From NCBI GenBank assembly GCA_937871805.1, contig CALMQB010000002.1, forward strand, positions 310,001 to 374,000: a stretch of 64,000 nt of DNA. The letters are read 5' to 3'. This DNA is from an uncultured Candidatus Saccharibacteria bacterium (GTDB taxonomy: Bacteria; Patescibacteriota; Saccharimonadia; Saccharimonadales; HK-STAS-PATE-42). The position numbers and the translations under genes were made by a program. This document shows positions 8,272-15,507 of the stretch, in pieces (position 1 is the stretch's first letter; the number at the start of each line of letters is the position of its first letter). Under the pieces are notes generated by a model. The model made no database searches and had not been told where the DNA came from. It saw only the letters and a program-made list of their open reading frames with translations.

Positions 8272-8619
8272 ATGAACATACTTGATGCAGTTGTTTTTTA
8301 CACAAATGATATTGATAAGATCATTGATTTTTATACCTATCAAATTGGGCTTGAATTAGAATATAGAAGTGGCGACAAGTATGCTTCTTTCTTATTTGAT
8401 AATGGGGTAAGGCTAGGAATAAAGAAAGCGGCCGAAAAAAGAGAAATCCCTGGCTCTCAGACTTTCTTCCTTTCGGTAAAAAATGCGAAAATTGAGTATA
8501 AAAATGCTCAGAAAAAGGGTTTGAAAATATACAAAGAACTTATTGAAGAAACCTGGGCACTTGAGTTCAGTGTTTTAGACCCTGATGGCAATAAAATTGA
8601 ATTTGTTCAGAATAAATAG
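8272..8619 (+). CDS. VOC (glyoxalase/bleomycin-resistance) family protein
   Basis: 115 residues from the ATG at 8272; longer frames upstream would start in tRNA-Leu. It has one vicinal-oxygen-chelate beta-alpha-beta-beta-beta pair: AVVFYTNDIDKIIDFYTYQIGL opens the first module and VLDPDGNKIEFVQ closes the second. The terminal Glu is a usual metal ligand. VOC proteins include lyases, dioxygenases and antibiotic-binding proteins; the substrate cannot be told. The length is typical of single-domain members that work as dimers. Confidence 0.85.
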   Translation: MNILDAVVFYTNDIDKIIDFYTYQIGLELEYRSGDKYASFLFDNGVRLGIKKAAEKREIPGSQTFFLSVKNAKIEYKNAQKKGLKIYKELIEETWALEFSVLDPDGNKIEFVQNK

Positions 8620-8755
8620 CTAAGCCTAGTAAAAGCCCGATAGCCCAAATACGTTAATAGTAGCTATTACATATTCATGAGGCGTATTAACCCGTGATGT
8701 ACAAACTTGTATATCATTAAACTTAAGTTGAGTAAATTTGTTAAACTTAAGTTTA

Positions 8756-9217
8756 ATGATATTTATTGGAGCAGACCACAGAGGTCGTGCATTACTAGAA
8801 AACCTGACCCGTAACTTAGCGGGTTTAGAGTTGGACTATAAAATTATAGGAGAGGAATTTTACAGCGATGAGGACGACTACACAGATTTTGCTAAAGAAG
8901 TTGCGCTGAAAATTTTGGGAAATCTGGATGAAAACCTAAATGAGAGCTTTGGGATTCTACTTTGTGGGAGCGGTCAAGGTGTAGCGATTGCTGCAAATAG
9001 ATTCAAGGGGATTCGAGCCGGAGTTTGCCGTAAAGCAGAAGAGATAGAGATTGCTAAAGCTGATGACAATATTAACGTGCTGTGCTTGCCGGTTACGGAG
9101 CTAGTTGAAGATGATGATTATAATTTAGATAAAATGATCCGTGCATTTATAGAAACTAGATTTAAATCTGACCCGAAGTATCAAAGGAGAATCGAGAAGT
9201 TAGACTTGCTGCCCTAA
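8756..9217 (+). CDS. rpiB: RpiB/LacA/LacB family sugar-phosphate isomerase
   Basis: 153 residues from the ATG at 8756. A TTG further up would only translate the intergenic palindrome TTAAACTTAAGTTTAA, so I reject it. Family motifs are IGADHRGRALLENL (substrate loop with Asp-His), LLCGSGQGVAIAANRFKGIRA (phosphate binding, with Ser where many RpiB have Thr) and the DDNINVLCLP strand. RpiB converts ribose 5-phosphate and ribulose 5-phosphate in the pentose phosphate pathway. The active-site cysteine is present in the LCGSGQG motif. Normal length. Lac-type isomerase activity cannot be excluded. Confidence 0.88.
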   Translation: MIFIGADHRGRALLENLTRNLAGLELDYKIIGEEFYSDEDDYTDFAKEVALKILGNLDENLNESFGILLCGSGQGVAIAANRFKGIRAGVCRKAEEIEIAKADDNINVLCLPVTELVEDDDYNLDKMIRAFIETRFKSDPKYQRRIEKLDLLP

Positions 9218-9237
9218 AAGACCTAGTGTGACTGAGA

Positions 9238-9313
9238 CTTCAGTGGTCGGCGTCTCCACTATTAACTGCTACCGAGACAGGTTAAAGACACTGCAACCAC
9301 TGGAAGTTTTTTT
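9238..9313 (+). ncRNA. Candidate structured RNA or unusually large terminator
   Basis: CTTCAGTGGT (9238-9247) pairs with ACCACTGGAAG (9296-9306) with a one-base bulge. It encloses an inner GTCTC/GAGAC helix and is followed by seven T. The roughly 76-nt structure begins 20 bp after rpiB. It could be the rpiB terminator, but it is much larger than needed. I do not recognise a known RNA class. Confidence 0.35.
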
Positions 9314-9364
9314 GGTCTGTGCAGTGCATTTGGCCGACAGCTAATCTTCTACGCTTCCAGGAGT

Positions 9365-9604
9365 TTAGATTTCAGACCCAGGCTCACCGCTTTGAACGGC
9401 AGAAGTACCTAAAGCATCTTCTACTGGTGCTGGATGTTGCGACTCACCTTCTAGCTCCATTCCGCCAAGTCTAAAAATGACCTGATTGCTTACCTCCCCA
9501 CTCGTGTCTGAGGGGCACCTTGGAGCTCGCCTAGGCAACGTCGATCCTTTAACTAGGTCTCTTTTTTTTGCGCTTCCCCCGTGACTGGCTACTCTTTCCG
9601 TCAT
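9365..9604 (-). CDS. Hypothetical small protein
   Basis: 79 residues beginning MTERVASHGGSAKKRD, Pro/Ser/Glu-rich and probably disordered, with no recognisable domain, signal or membrane segment. The start has a purine-rich AAAGAAA about 6 nt upstream. It lies downstream of the HNH nuclease gene on the same strand. Its composition differs from neighbouring core genes, so it is either a lineage-specific gene or a marginal prediction. Confidence 0.4.
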   Translation of the reverse strand: MTERVASHGGSAKKRDLVKGSTLPRRAPRCPSDTSGEVSNQVIFRLGGMELEGESQHPAPVEDALGTSAVQSGEPGSEI

Positions 9605-9722
9605 GATGATTTCTTTTGATCTTTCAACTTAATTAATTTGGTATCTATTAAACATTCTATATTAATACTTAATAAAAGTCAAGTTTTTAGACAGGATGAT
9701 AGTGCACTCCTGCAACCTAAAC

Positions 9723-10838
9723 TTAAACCTGGAGGCCTTGTTCTGTGCAGATTTGGCTATAGAGCCTATTGGCATCATCCCAATATGGAGCTAGCTCTCT
9801 GGGAGAGAGATAATCTCTGGCCGAGGTTGGGCTACTAGCTCCGGCCTTCTCGATGGCAGCCTGGACTCTTAAGCCATGCCTGTTATTTTCACCCGAAGAG
9901 ACTTGTTCGAGATGGTCAGGATTGCAACATCTGCGATTACTGCAAAGGTGATTTAAAACTTTTCTATCTTCCAATATCCCTCCGGTTGCAGCCCAAACCA
10001 CCCTATGGCTTACAGGTTGGATACCAGCTCTACCTCGTCTGAGTTCACCCGTCTCGGGGTTTAGTTTCACCAAACCTTCACGACAGGTAGTCCTGCCATA
10101 ACCGTCAGTCTGCCTCTGACCATTAGAACTGTAATAATAAGTCTGGTTAGGCCAGCAGCCACTGAAAGGATCGAAGCGGACTTTAGAAATTCCAGCTGGA
10201 GTAAGCGCTGAATCTTCGTTAGGGGCAAAAGGGTAGCAAGATCGCTGTAACCTAATGAACCCCTCTAATGATTCTCTGACTGTTGGGAGTTCATCACCCC
10301 AAATTGTTGTAATATTTTTTTCGTCGATTTTAAGCCATGCTGAGTCGAGCTCAACGCTTCTTTTGAGCAAAGTTTTTCTCCCGAAACTTAAATCATAGTG
10401 TCGGGGTTCGTAACAATCTAAACAGTCGCAAATTCTTAAATATTCTAGATCTTCGAGGCTGTCGAGAATGAATGTGCCCGACTGGTAAGAGGCTAGCTCC
10501 CTGACTAGCTTTAAACGCTCTCCTTCAGAATTAAATTCTGCACCTCCAGTTAAGCAGCCAGCGGGACTTAAAGTTGAGGAGCCCATAATTTCTGCGAGCT
10601 GAGCAGTTCTTGGAGATTGCGGCATCCCTGCTTCTGCTTGAATGGTGGCTAGTTGCCCAAGTTTTTGCTGGCTCTTTTCAAGCTCAATTCTGGCAACTTC
10701 GTACGGCGGCAACCAAAGCCCGCATTCGGTACGTGAAAAGTCACCTGGCTGATCAACATAGCCCTCTATTCGCAGCCTGTTACCGCCGATGCCAATATTA
10801 TTACCTCGAGTAATATTTGGAGCTAAACCTGGCAACAT
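9723..10838 (-). CDS. HNH endonuclease-domain protein
   Basis: A 371-residue protein whose C-terminal third holds an HNH motif of the zinc-binding homing-nuclease type: SHRVVWAATGG (first His), then LNHLCSNRRCCNPDHLEQV (Asn-His, Cys pair, His), then ENNRHG near residue 325. The N-terminal 220 residues have no recognised domain; a Cys-rich ICDCLDC stretch occurs near residue 145. No intron or intein context is visible, so it may be a free-standing homing, phage-derived or defence nuclease. It lies in a same-strand trio of poorly conserved genes (11272 to 9365). Confidence 0.75.
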   Translation of the reverse strand: MLPGLAPNITRGNNIGIGGNRLRIEGYVDQPGDFSRTECGLWLPPYEVARIELEKSQQKLGQLATIQAEAGMPQSPRTAQLAEIMGSSTLSPAGCLTGGAEFNSEGERLKLVRELASYQSGTFILDSLEDLEYLRICDCLDCYEPRHYDLSFGRKTLLKRSVELDSAWLKIDEKNITTIWGDELPTVRESLEGFIRLQRSCYPFAPNEDSALTPAGISKVRFDPFSGCWPNQTYYYSSNGQRQTDGYGRTTCREGLVKLNPETGELRRGRAGIQPVSHRVVWAATGGILEDRKVLNHLCSNRRCCNPDHLEQVSSGENNRHGLRVQAAIEKAGASSPTSARDYLSPRELAPYWDDANRLYSQICTEQGLQV

Positions 10839-10870
10839 AACTTTTTCCTGTTGTTAAACCTCACCTAAGC

Positions 10871-11272
10871 CTAATCTCTAGCAGATATTATTCCTTCCTG
10901 TGCCGGATCGTGAGGGCAGTTGCTAAAATTGCCGAGCTCTGTCGGAATCTCGAAACCAGGGGATGTCAAGACCACAGTGCAAGTTTTCTCATCTTCTAGG
11001 TTTATTACTGCAACGTCCTTATCCCCCGGTGTTAAAATCTGTTCGTGAACTATTTTTTCTACACTTGTAAAACCTCTTATTCTACCTTCAACTTGCTCTG
11101 CGACTCGGTCTTCTTGGTCTTGCTCCAAACTCTCTGTACCTTTTGCGCCTAGCATAGAAACTGTAAAAAGAACTAAGGAACCAATTGTTAAAGACACGGC
11201 AAATCTAAGTTTCCTAGGCTTACCTTCGTTGGAAAAAAAGTTACTAACTGGTTTTTTCTTACTAGTTATCAT
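10871..11272 (-). CDS. Single-pass membrane protein, hypothetical
   Basis: 133 residues: a basic N-terminus of about 25 residues, one membrane segment at about 26-44 (FAVSLTIGSLVLFTVSMLGA), then an acidic extracellular domain with two cysteines (KTCTVVLTS, SNCPHDP). Positive-inside topology puts the C-terminus outside. It is 32 bp upstream of the HNH gene on the same strand. Function unknown. Confidence 0.55.
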   Translation of the reverse strand: MITSKKKPVSNFFSNEGKPRKLRFAVSLTIGSLVLFTVSMLGAKGTESLEQDQEDRVAEQVEGRIRGFTSVEKIVHEQILTPGDKDVAVINLEDEKTCTVVLTSPGFEIPTELGNFSNCPHDPAQEGIISARD

Positions 11273-11301
11273 ATATTAAACTTAGTGTACCACGAAACCT
11301 A

Positions 11302-11330
11302 TTGACTTTGACTTAAACTTGGTGTAATAT
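11302..11330 (+). promoter_or_regulatory. Sigma-70-type promoter for the Phe-leader / PheRS region
   Basis: TTGACT at 11302-11307 and TAATAT at 11325-11330 are separated by 17 bp, the best -35/-10 pair seen in the window. It would start transcription near 11337, about 10 nt before the leader ORF ATG at 11347. Confidence 0.7.
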
Positions 11331-11346
11331 TGACTATTATTATATT

Positions 11347-11460
11347 ATGCAAAGTTCACAGAAAAAAACAGTTCAAATTGTAGAAAGCCTTAAAAAGGTT
11401 GTTATTTCTGCAAAGGCTGTCTGTACTTTAAACTCTTCTACTTTCTTTTTTGCCCTCTAG
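11347..11460 (+). CDS. Short Phe-rich ORF, probable leader peptide
   Basis: 37 codons from ATG 11347 to TAG 11460. The C-terminus reads SSTFFFAL, with three consecutive Phe codons (TTC TTT TTT) immediately before the stop. A terminator-like hairpin overlaps the last codons, and a phenylalanyl-tRNA synthetase gene lies downstream (11902). By analogy with pheM, the pheST leader of E. coli, this could sense charged tRNA-Phe. Strong promoter upstream; no clear Shine-Dalgarno, so translation may begin close to the transcript end. Confidence 0.45.
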   Translation: MQSSQKKTVQIVESLKKVVISAKAVCTLNSSTFFFAL

Positions 11461-11470
11461 GGCATTTTAT
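11452..11470 (+). terminator. Candidate attenuator hairpin
   Basis: TGCCC (11451-11455) pairs with GGGCA (11460-11464) around TCTA, followed by TTTTATATTT. The stem overlaps the final codons and stop of the Phe-rich leader ORF, so a ribosome stalled at the Phe codons would cover the 5' arm. An upstream AGCCTT / AAGGCT pairing could compete. Weak stem. Confidence 0.4.
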
Positions 11471-11592
11471 ATTTACATTTCAGCACCAAAAAATTCGTAT
11501 TCAACAAAATACGTCAAAATAGATTTATAGGTAACTTAGAACGATAAACTTAATAATTAACAAAAGATTTAAATTCAGAAAAGGAAAAAACT

Positions 11593-11829
11593 ATGAGCAA
11601 CTACTTAAACCCAGATAATTCGCCAGCCGAAAGAGCTGTAACCGCGAAAATGCAGGAAAACCCCACTCCAACACGCGCTGCACTTGGTTCGACGGCTAGG
11701 GGGCTGTCGACGGCACCTCAGACTACGCAGCCGCAAACTACTGCGGTAGATTCAGCGCCGGAGAAAAAAATAACCCCTGTCGCTAGCTGCAAAACTTATA
11801 GCAACATCAAAAGAGGTGAGGGCTTTTAA
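11593..11829 (+). CDS. Hypothetical small protein
   Basis: 78 residues, MSNYLNPDNSPAERAV, Thr/Pro/Ala-rich and probably disordered. A ribosome binding site (AAAGGA, about 6 nt upstream) supports the start. It lies between the Phe-rich leader and the PheRS gene on the same strand. No known domain. Confidence 0.45.
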   Translation: MSNYLNPDNSPAERAVTAKMQENPTPTRAALGSTARGLSTAPQTTQPQTTAVDSAPEKKITPVASCKTYSNIKRGEGF

Positions 11830-11901
11830 TTCCCGACTACCGAGAATATAGCGAAACACTAACTACATTAATGCTCCTAGCAGAAGGAGGATATTAAACT
11901 T

Positions 11902-13071
11902 ATGACTAAAGTACAGATAAGACCAATCTCTAGCCACAAGCTAGAGGAATATTTAGCGATCCCAGATTTAAGTTTAGACCCGGCCGACGGTGAAAGAGCG
12001 CACGCTATTAATCTAGTTTATGGAAAGATGCGCGTGGCTCTTGAAGAACTATGGCCAGAAACGGAAGTTAGGGTTATAAAACGCAGCCCAATTGTCAGTA
12101 AAGAAGATTGCTACGATAACCTTTTAGTTCCTAAAGATAACATCAGCAGGAGTTCAACTTACACACATTATGTGGATGATGGACATTGCCTGCAAACGCA
12201 CACTTCGGCGCAGATTCCTGGAGTTTTAAGAGAATTAAGTTTAACTTATGATGACTGGGAGGATGTAACAATTTTAGTTCCGTCACTTGCTTACCGCCGA
12301 GATGTTTATGATAAAACTCATCTCGGAGTTTTGCATCAAATGGATATTTGGCGAATTGTTAAAAATAAAACAAGAATTGAAGGCCAGCTTAAAAAATCTG
12401 ACTTACTGGAGATGGTTAAAACGATTGCCGTGGAGCTTGCTCCTGGCTGGATTTTACGGATTGAAGAAAATCCTCACCCCTACACAAACGAGGGAATTGA
12501 GGTAAACGTTACGCATCCGGATCCGGCAGACGGAAGAGATATCGAAGTTCTGGAATGCGGCCTACTTGGAACTGAAATCATTAAACTTAATGGAATGGAC
12601 CCAGAAGAAGTTAGTGGGCTAGCGGCAGGACCGGGTTTAGACAGGCTGGTGATGACGCTAAAGAACATCCCAGATATTCGTTATTTACGGAGTGACAACC
12701 CCAGGATAATAGCTCAGATGTATGATTTAGAAGAATATAGAGCAGTTAGTTTGCAACCAGCGATTAGTAGAGATATGAGCTACTGTGTTCCAGAAGATTA
12801 TGTAGAAGAAGATATAAGCCAAGAAGTTGAAGCAGCAATTGGTGACGATCTGAACAGTTTAGAATCTGTAGAGTTATTGCAAGAAACTGAACATTCCAAA
12901 CTTAATACTACTGCTAGGCAGAAATTAGGAATTAAACTTAAGCAAAAGAATGTCCTGGTTAGAATAACTCTACGAAACTTGAATCGTTCAATTACCAAAG
13001 AGGAGGCCAACCAGATTTATAGTAGAATCTATAGTAAGGTAAATTATGGAAGTGGCGGTTATTTGGAATAA
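11902..13071 (+). CDS. Single-chain phenylalanyl-tRNA synthetase-like protein (catalytic core plus FDX-ACB)
   Basis: A 389-residue class II synthetase. Residues about 80-280 are a PheS-type core: QTHTSAQ, then AYRRDVYDKTHLGVLHQMD (motif 2 region), VLECGLLG, and motif 3 GPGLDRLVMTLKNIPDIRYL. Residues about 295-389 match the FDX-ACB anticodon-binding domain otherwise found at the end of bacterial PheT and in mitochondrial PheRS: QPAISRDMSYCV, LVRITLRNLNRSITKEEA. This is the layout of monomeric mitochondrial PheRS, not the bacterial alpha2-beta2 enzyme. Shine-Dalgarno GAAGGAGGA about 11 nt before the ATG. It could charge tRNA-Phe or be a paralogue beside PheST elsewhere in the genome. Confidence 0.8.
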   Translation: MTKVQIRPISSHKLEEYLAIPDLSLDPADGERAHAINLVYGKMRVALEELWPETEVRVIKRSPIVSKEDCYDNLLVPKDNISRSSTYTHYVDDGHCLQTHTSAQIPGVLRELSLTYDDWEDVTILVPSLAYRRDVYDKTHLGVLHQMDIWRIVKNKTRIEGQLKKSDLLEMVKTIAVELAPGWILRIEENPHPYTNEGIEVNVTHPDPADGRDIEVLECGLLGTEIIKLNGMDPEEVSGLAAGPGLDRLVMTLKNIPDIRYLRSDNPRIIAQMYDLEEYRAVSLQPAISRDMSYCVPEDYVEEDISQEVEAAIGDDLNSLESVELLQETEHSKLNTTARQKLGIKLKQKNVLVRITLRNLNRSITKEEANQIYSRIYSKVNYGSGGYLE

Positions 13072-13103
13072 GCCTTTGGGCTAAGCTTAAAATGGAATAA
13101 ATC

Positions 13104-13594
13104 ATGGATGATGTTTATATCGGAAAAGGGAAGCTCGCCGGCAAAGGCGTCTATGCTTTGAGGGACTTTAAAAAGGGTGAGCTAGTAAAGGAATGGAATT
13201 TGAAACTTCTCAGCCAGGCAGATTTTGATAGGCTCCCAAAATCAGAAAGGATGTTCGTACATTCTTTCTGGAACAAAATATACCTATTCCCAGAGCCTTC
13301 AAGATACACCAACCACTCAGCTCACCCAAACGCCCAGTCAGACCTAGAAAAAATGTGTGATTTTGCAATCAGAGATATAAAAAAGGAGAAATGATTACGA
13401 TTAACTCTAGAATCGAAGTTTGTAATGAGCTCAGAACTCTAATTGAGGTTACGGAAACCGGAAGAGTGGAGAATTTTAAACAGATTAGTGGAGGCTACCG
13501 AAATGCAACGGTGAACTACTTGTTGAATGGCGAGCCTAAAGTTCTTAAACTGAAGAGAGTTGATGGTAGCTGGAGAATTTTACATGGTAAATAA
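13104..13594 (+). CDS. SET-domain protein split by a -1 frameshift site
   Basis: The first frame (13104-13394, 96 residues) carries the SET start GKGVYALRDFKKGELV and the RYTNHSAHPNAQSD motif (NHS.xPN, SAM/lysine pocket). It stops at TGA right after DIKKEK. The -1 frame instead reads DIKKGEMITINSRIE, which is the expected end of a SET core, and continues to 13594. The shift point is A_AAA_AAG at about 13379-13386, a canonical slippery heptamer, followed by GGAG. Either programmed -1 frameshifting (or coupled reinitiation at the overlapping ATGA) makes a protein of about 160 residues, or this is a fresh pseudogene. SET proteins methylate lysines. Confidence 0.7.
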
Positions 13595-13673
13595 ATTAGG
13601 TTTAAGCAAAAATCTTTGAAACCCCACCCAAAACCCTTCCTGGCGGAGGGGTGAGATGCATGATTCGTAGCAC

Positions 13674-13755
13674 CACGTCATTCCCAGCTTGACTGGGAAT
13701 CTTAGATGCATAGGCAATAGATTAGATTGGATCCTGAAACGAGTTCAGGATGACG
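13674..13755. repeat. Two REP-like palindromes
   Basis: ATTCCCAG/CTGGGAAT around 13680-13700 and ATCCTGAA/TTCAGGAT around 13731-13751, the latter followed by GAC. The same families recur near 17415, 17471, 26924, 26991 and 34847. Confidence 0.75.
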
Positions 13756-13788
13756 GGATCCTGGAGAAAGAGAATGTTGAAGAAAACC

Positions 13789-14304
13789 TTACTGGCCGGT
13801 GAAGCTCCAGTGCCAGGGTTCTGATGGGCGTTGCTTAAGTTTAACCTTAGGGGCATTTTCCTGAATCCAAGGGTAACAAGGTGAACTTTCGAAGATTGGA
13901 TGTCCGTCGCATTTAAAATCTACGGCCATTCCGTAATTGTGGAGTGAATCACCCGGCTTTTCAGTCGCTGGAGAACAAGTTTCTGCGGGAGTCGAATCAC
14001 TAAGACAGTTTTGGCGATGGAGCTGGACTTGCTCGGCACAGGGTCTAAATGTCGAAGTTAAACTTAAGGGGAGATTATTAGCTTTTGCATCTTTTAAAAT
14101 CTGCCTAGTCTGGAAATAGATTAACTTATTAACTTGCTTTCCTTCAATATTAAATAGGTCAAAATTGCGCAGTGGTGAATTTTGGCAAGTTTCAGATGCA
14201 ATTGGCTGAGCTTGAGTTACCAGATTTTGAAAATTTGGCAATGGAAGTTTATCTGCCTTAAACCGGGCAGAGTTTAAAATTAAGAGCGCAAAAATGCTGA
14301 ACAT
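13789..14304 (-). CDS. D-alanyl-D-alanine carboxypeptidase, VanY/M15B family
   Basis: 171 residues with a short hydrophobic N-terminus (MFSIFALLILNSARF), probably a signal or anchor. Zinc-peptidase motifs are TSTFRPCAEQVQLH, SLHNYGMAVDF (the SxHxxGxAxD motif with two zinc ligands) and EPWHWS with the third His. M15B enzymes trim the terminal D-Ala of peptidoglycan stem peptides outside the membrane. Four cysteines between the motifs may form disulfides. Two genome-motif copies lie in the coding region (13835, 14060). Confidence 0.9.
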   Translation of the reverse strand: MFSIFALLILNSARFKADKLPLPNFQNLVTQAQPIASETCQNSPLRNFDLFNIEGKQVNKLIYFQTRQILKDAKANNLPLSLTSTFRPCAEQVQLHRQNCLSDSTPAETCSPATEKPGDSLHNYGMAVDFKCDGHPIFESSPCYPWIQENAPKVKLKQRPSEPWHWSFTGQ

Positions 14305-14342
14305 AAACTTAAGTTTAACACTGTGGTAAGCTTAAAGTTGCC

Positions 14343-15392
14343 CTAAAGTGAAAATAGAACGTAGACACAATACCCAATATAAAGTGAAACTAACCCCCAG
14401 CCACTTTTTCGGCCAACCTCCCAGTTCTGGGTTATAAATATAAAGAATAAGGCGACAACTGTCGCAAAGAGAAGGAAAATACTCGCCATAAGGTTGGCTG
14501 AACTAACGTGGATTCCTTGTTCTGGCTTTAGCATTAGAACTATAAACCACGGCAATCCAAGTCCAAATAAAACATCAAAAATATTTGAGCCAACTGCGTT
14601 GCTGACGGCCATATCTCCACGACCTTGCTTGGCAACAACAACGGAGCCAATCAAATCTGGCACGCTAGTTCCCGCTGCCAAAATGGTTAGGGCTAAGAAA
14701 GTTGGATTAACATTAAATTCAAGAGCGACTGTCTGTATAGACCAGATCAAACCGAAGCTGGTAAAAGCGATAATCATAATTGAAGCAAGGAAAGTTAAGA
14801 TGTACTTTTCGGGATGTTTTTTGGGATCCGGAACGAACTTACCAATTCCCCAGTGAATTCTCTTATTCAGCCGAGACTTTTCTTTCGTAGAAAGCTGTTC
14901 TTCATCTGCTTGCTGATCTTCATACGGAAATATCTTTCGCCAATTCATAACTGCAAGCACATAGAGTACATATGTGCCGATAAAGATTATTGACTCTATT
15001 AAAGTAATCGCCCCGTCAGAAAAAACTAACATTAAAAGTATGATGCTGGCAATATAGAAGATCATATCTCGAAGAACTGGTTGCCATTGAACTTTGACAG
15101 TCTTAAAAAGTGATGCAGCTCCAATAATAAAAAGAATATTAAAGATTGAGGAACCAACGATAGTGCCAGCCCCAATATCAGCATGAGATCCCGCCACGCC
15201 GAGGATTGCAAAAAGTGAGGTAAAGAATTCTGGAGCACTAGAACCAATTGCAAGCAAGGTCGCTCCTGCAGCATCACTACCAAGATTAAGCCTGACTGCA
15301 AGTTTATCAATTGCAGGAACAAAAAACTCTTCGCTTACTATAGCTAAGACAATGAACAGAAGTACGGCAACAAGTATTGCGGAGATAAACAT
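14343..15392 (-). CDS. Ca2+/cation antiporter (CaCA family)
   Basis: A 349-residue membrane protein with about ten hydrophobic segments in two halves. The duplicated alpha-repeats are clear: GATLLAIGSSAPEFFTSLFA (residues about 43-62) and ILAAGTSVPDLIGSVVVA with VSNAVGSNIFDVLFG (about 230-280), including the acidic ion-binding residues Glu and Asp. A hydrophilic loop with acidic clusters lies between the halves. Family members exchange Na+ or H+ for Ca2+ in the plasma membrane. The GSSAPE/GTSVPD motifs resemble K+-dependent NCKX as well as bacterial YrbG proteins. Confidence 0.9.
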   Translation of the reverse strand: MFISAILVAVLLFIVLAIVSEEFFVPAIDKLAVRLNLGSDAAGATLLAIGSSAPEFFTSLFAILGVAGSHADIGAGTIVGSSIFNILFIIGAASLFKTVKVQWQPVLRDMIFYIASIILLMLVFSDGAITLIESIIFIGTYVLYVLAVMNWRKIFPYEDQQADEEQLSTKEKSRLNKRIHWGIGKFVPDPKKHPEKYILTFLASIMIIAFTSFGLIWSIQTVALEFNVNPTFLALTILAAGTSVPDLIGSVVVAKQGRGDMAVSNAVGSNIFDVLFGLGLPWFIVLMLKPEQGIHVSSANLMASIFLLFATVVALFFIFITQNWEVGRKSGWGLVSLYIGYCVYVLFSL

Positions 15393-15507
15393 GACTTCTT
15401 ATGGCTAGGCTTTAACTGTTAAATTATTCACTAATTATTTTAACAGAATATACTCTTGATCTTGTCGTTCTGAATAAGGCAAGGGTGTTAAAACCTAATA
15501 TTTAAAC

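Noticed and set aside
8738-8755. TTG start and MLNLSL extension for rpiB (same for 32376)
   Set aside because: These codons are only the genome motif read as protein; the ATG just downstream begins the conserved domain.
10871-11272. Toxin-antitoxin pair with the HNH gene
   Set aside because: The small membrane protein is on the same strand with 32 bp spacing but shows no antitoxin or immunity motif; context alone is too weak.
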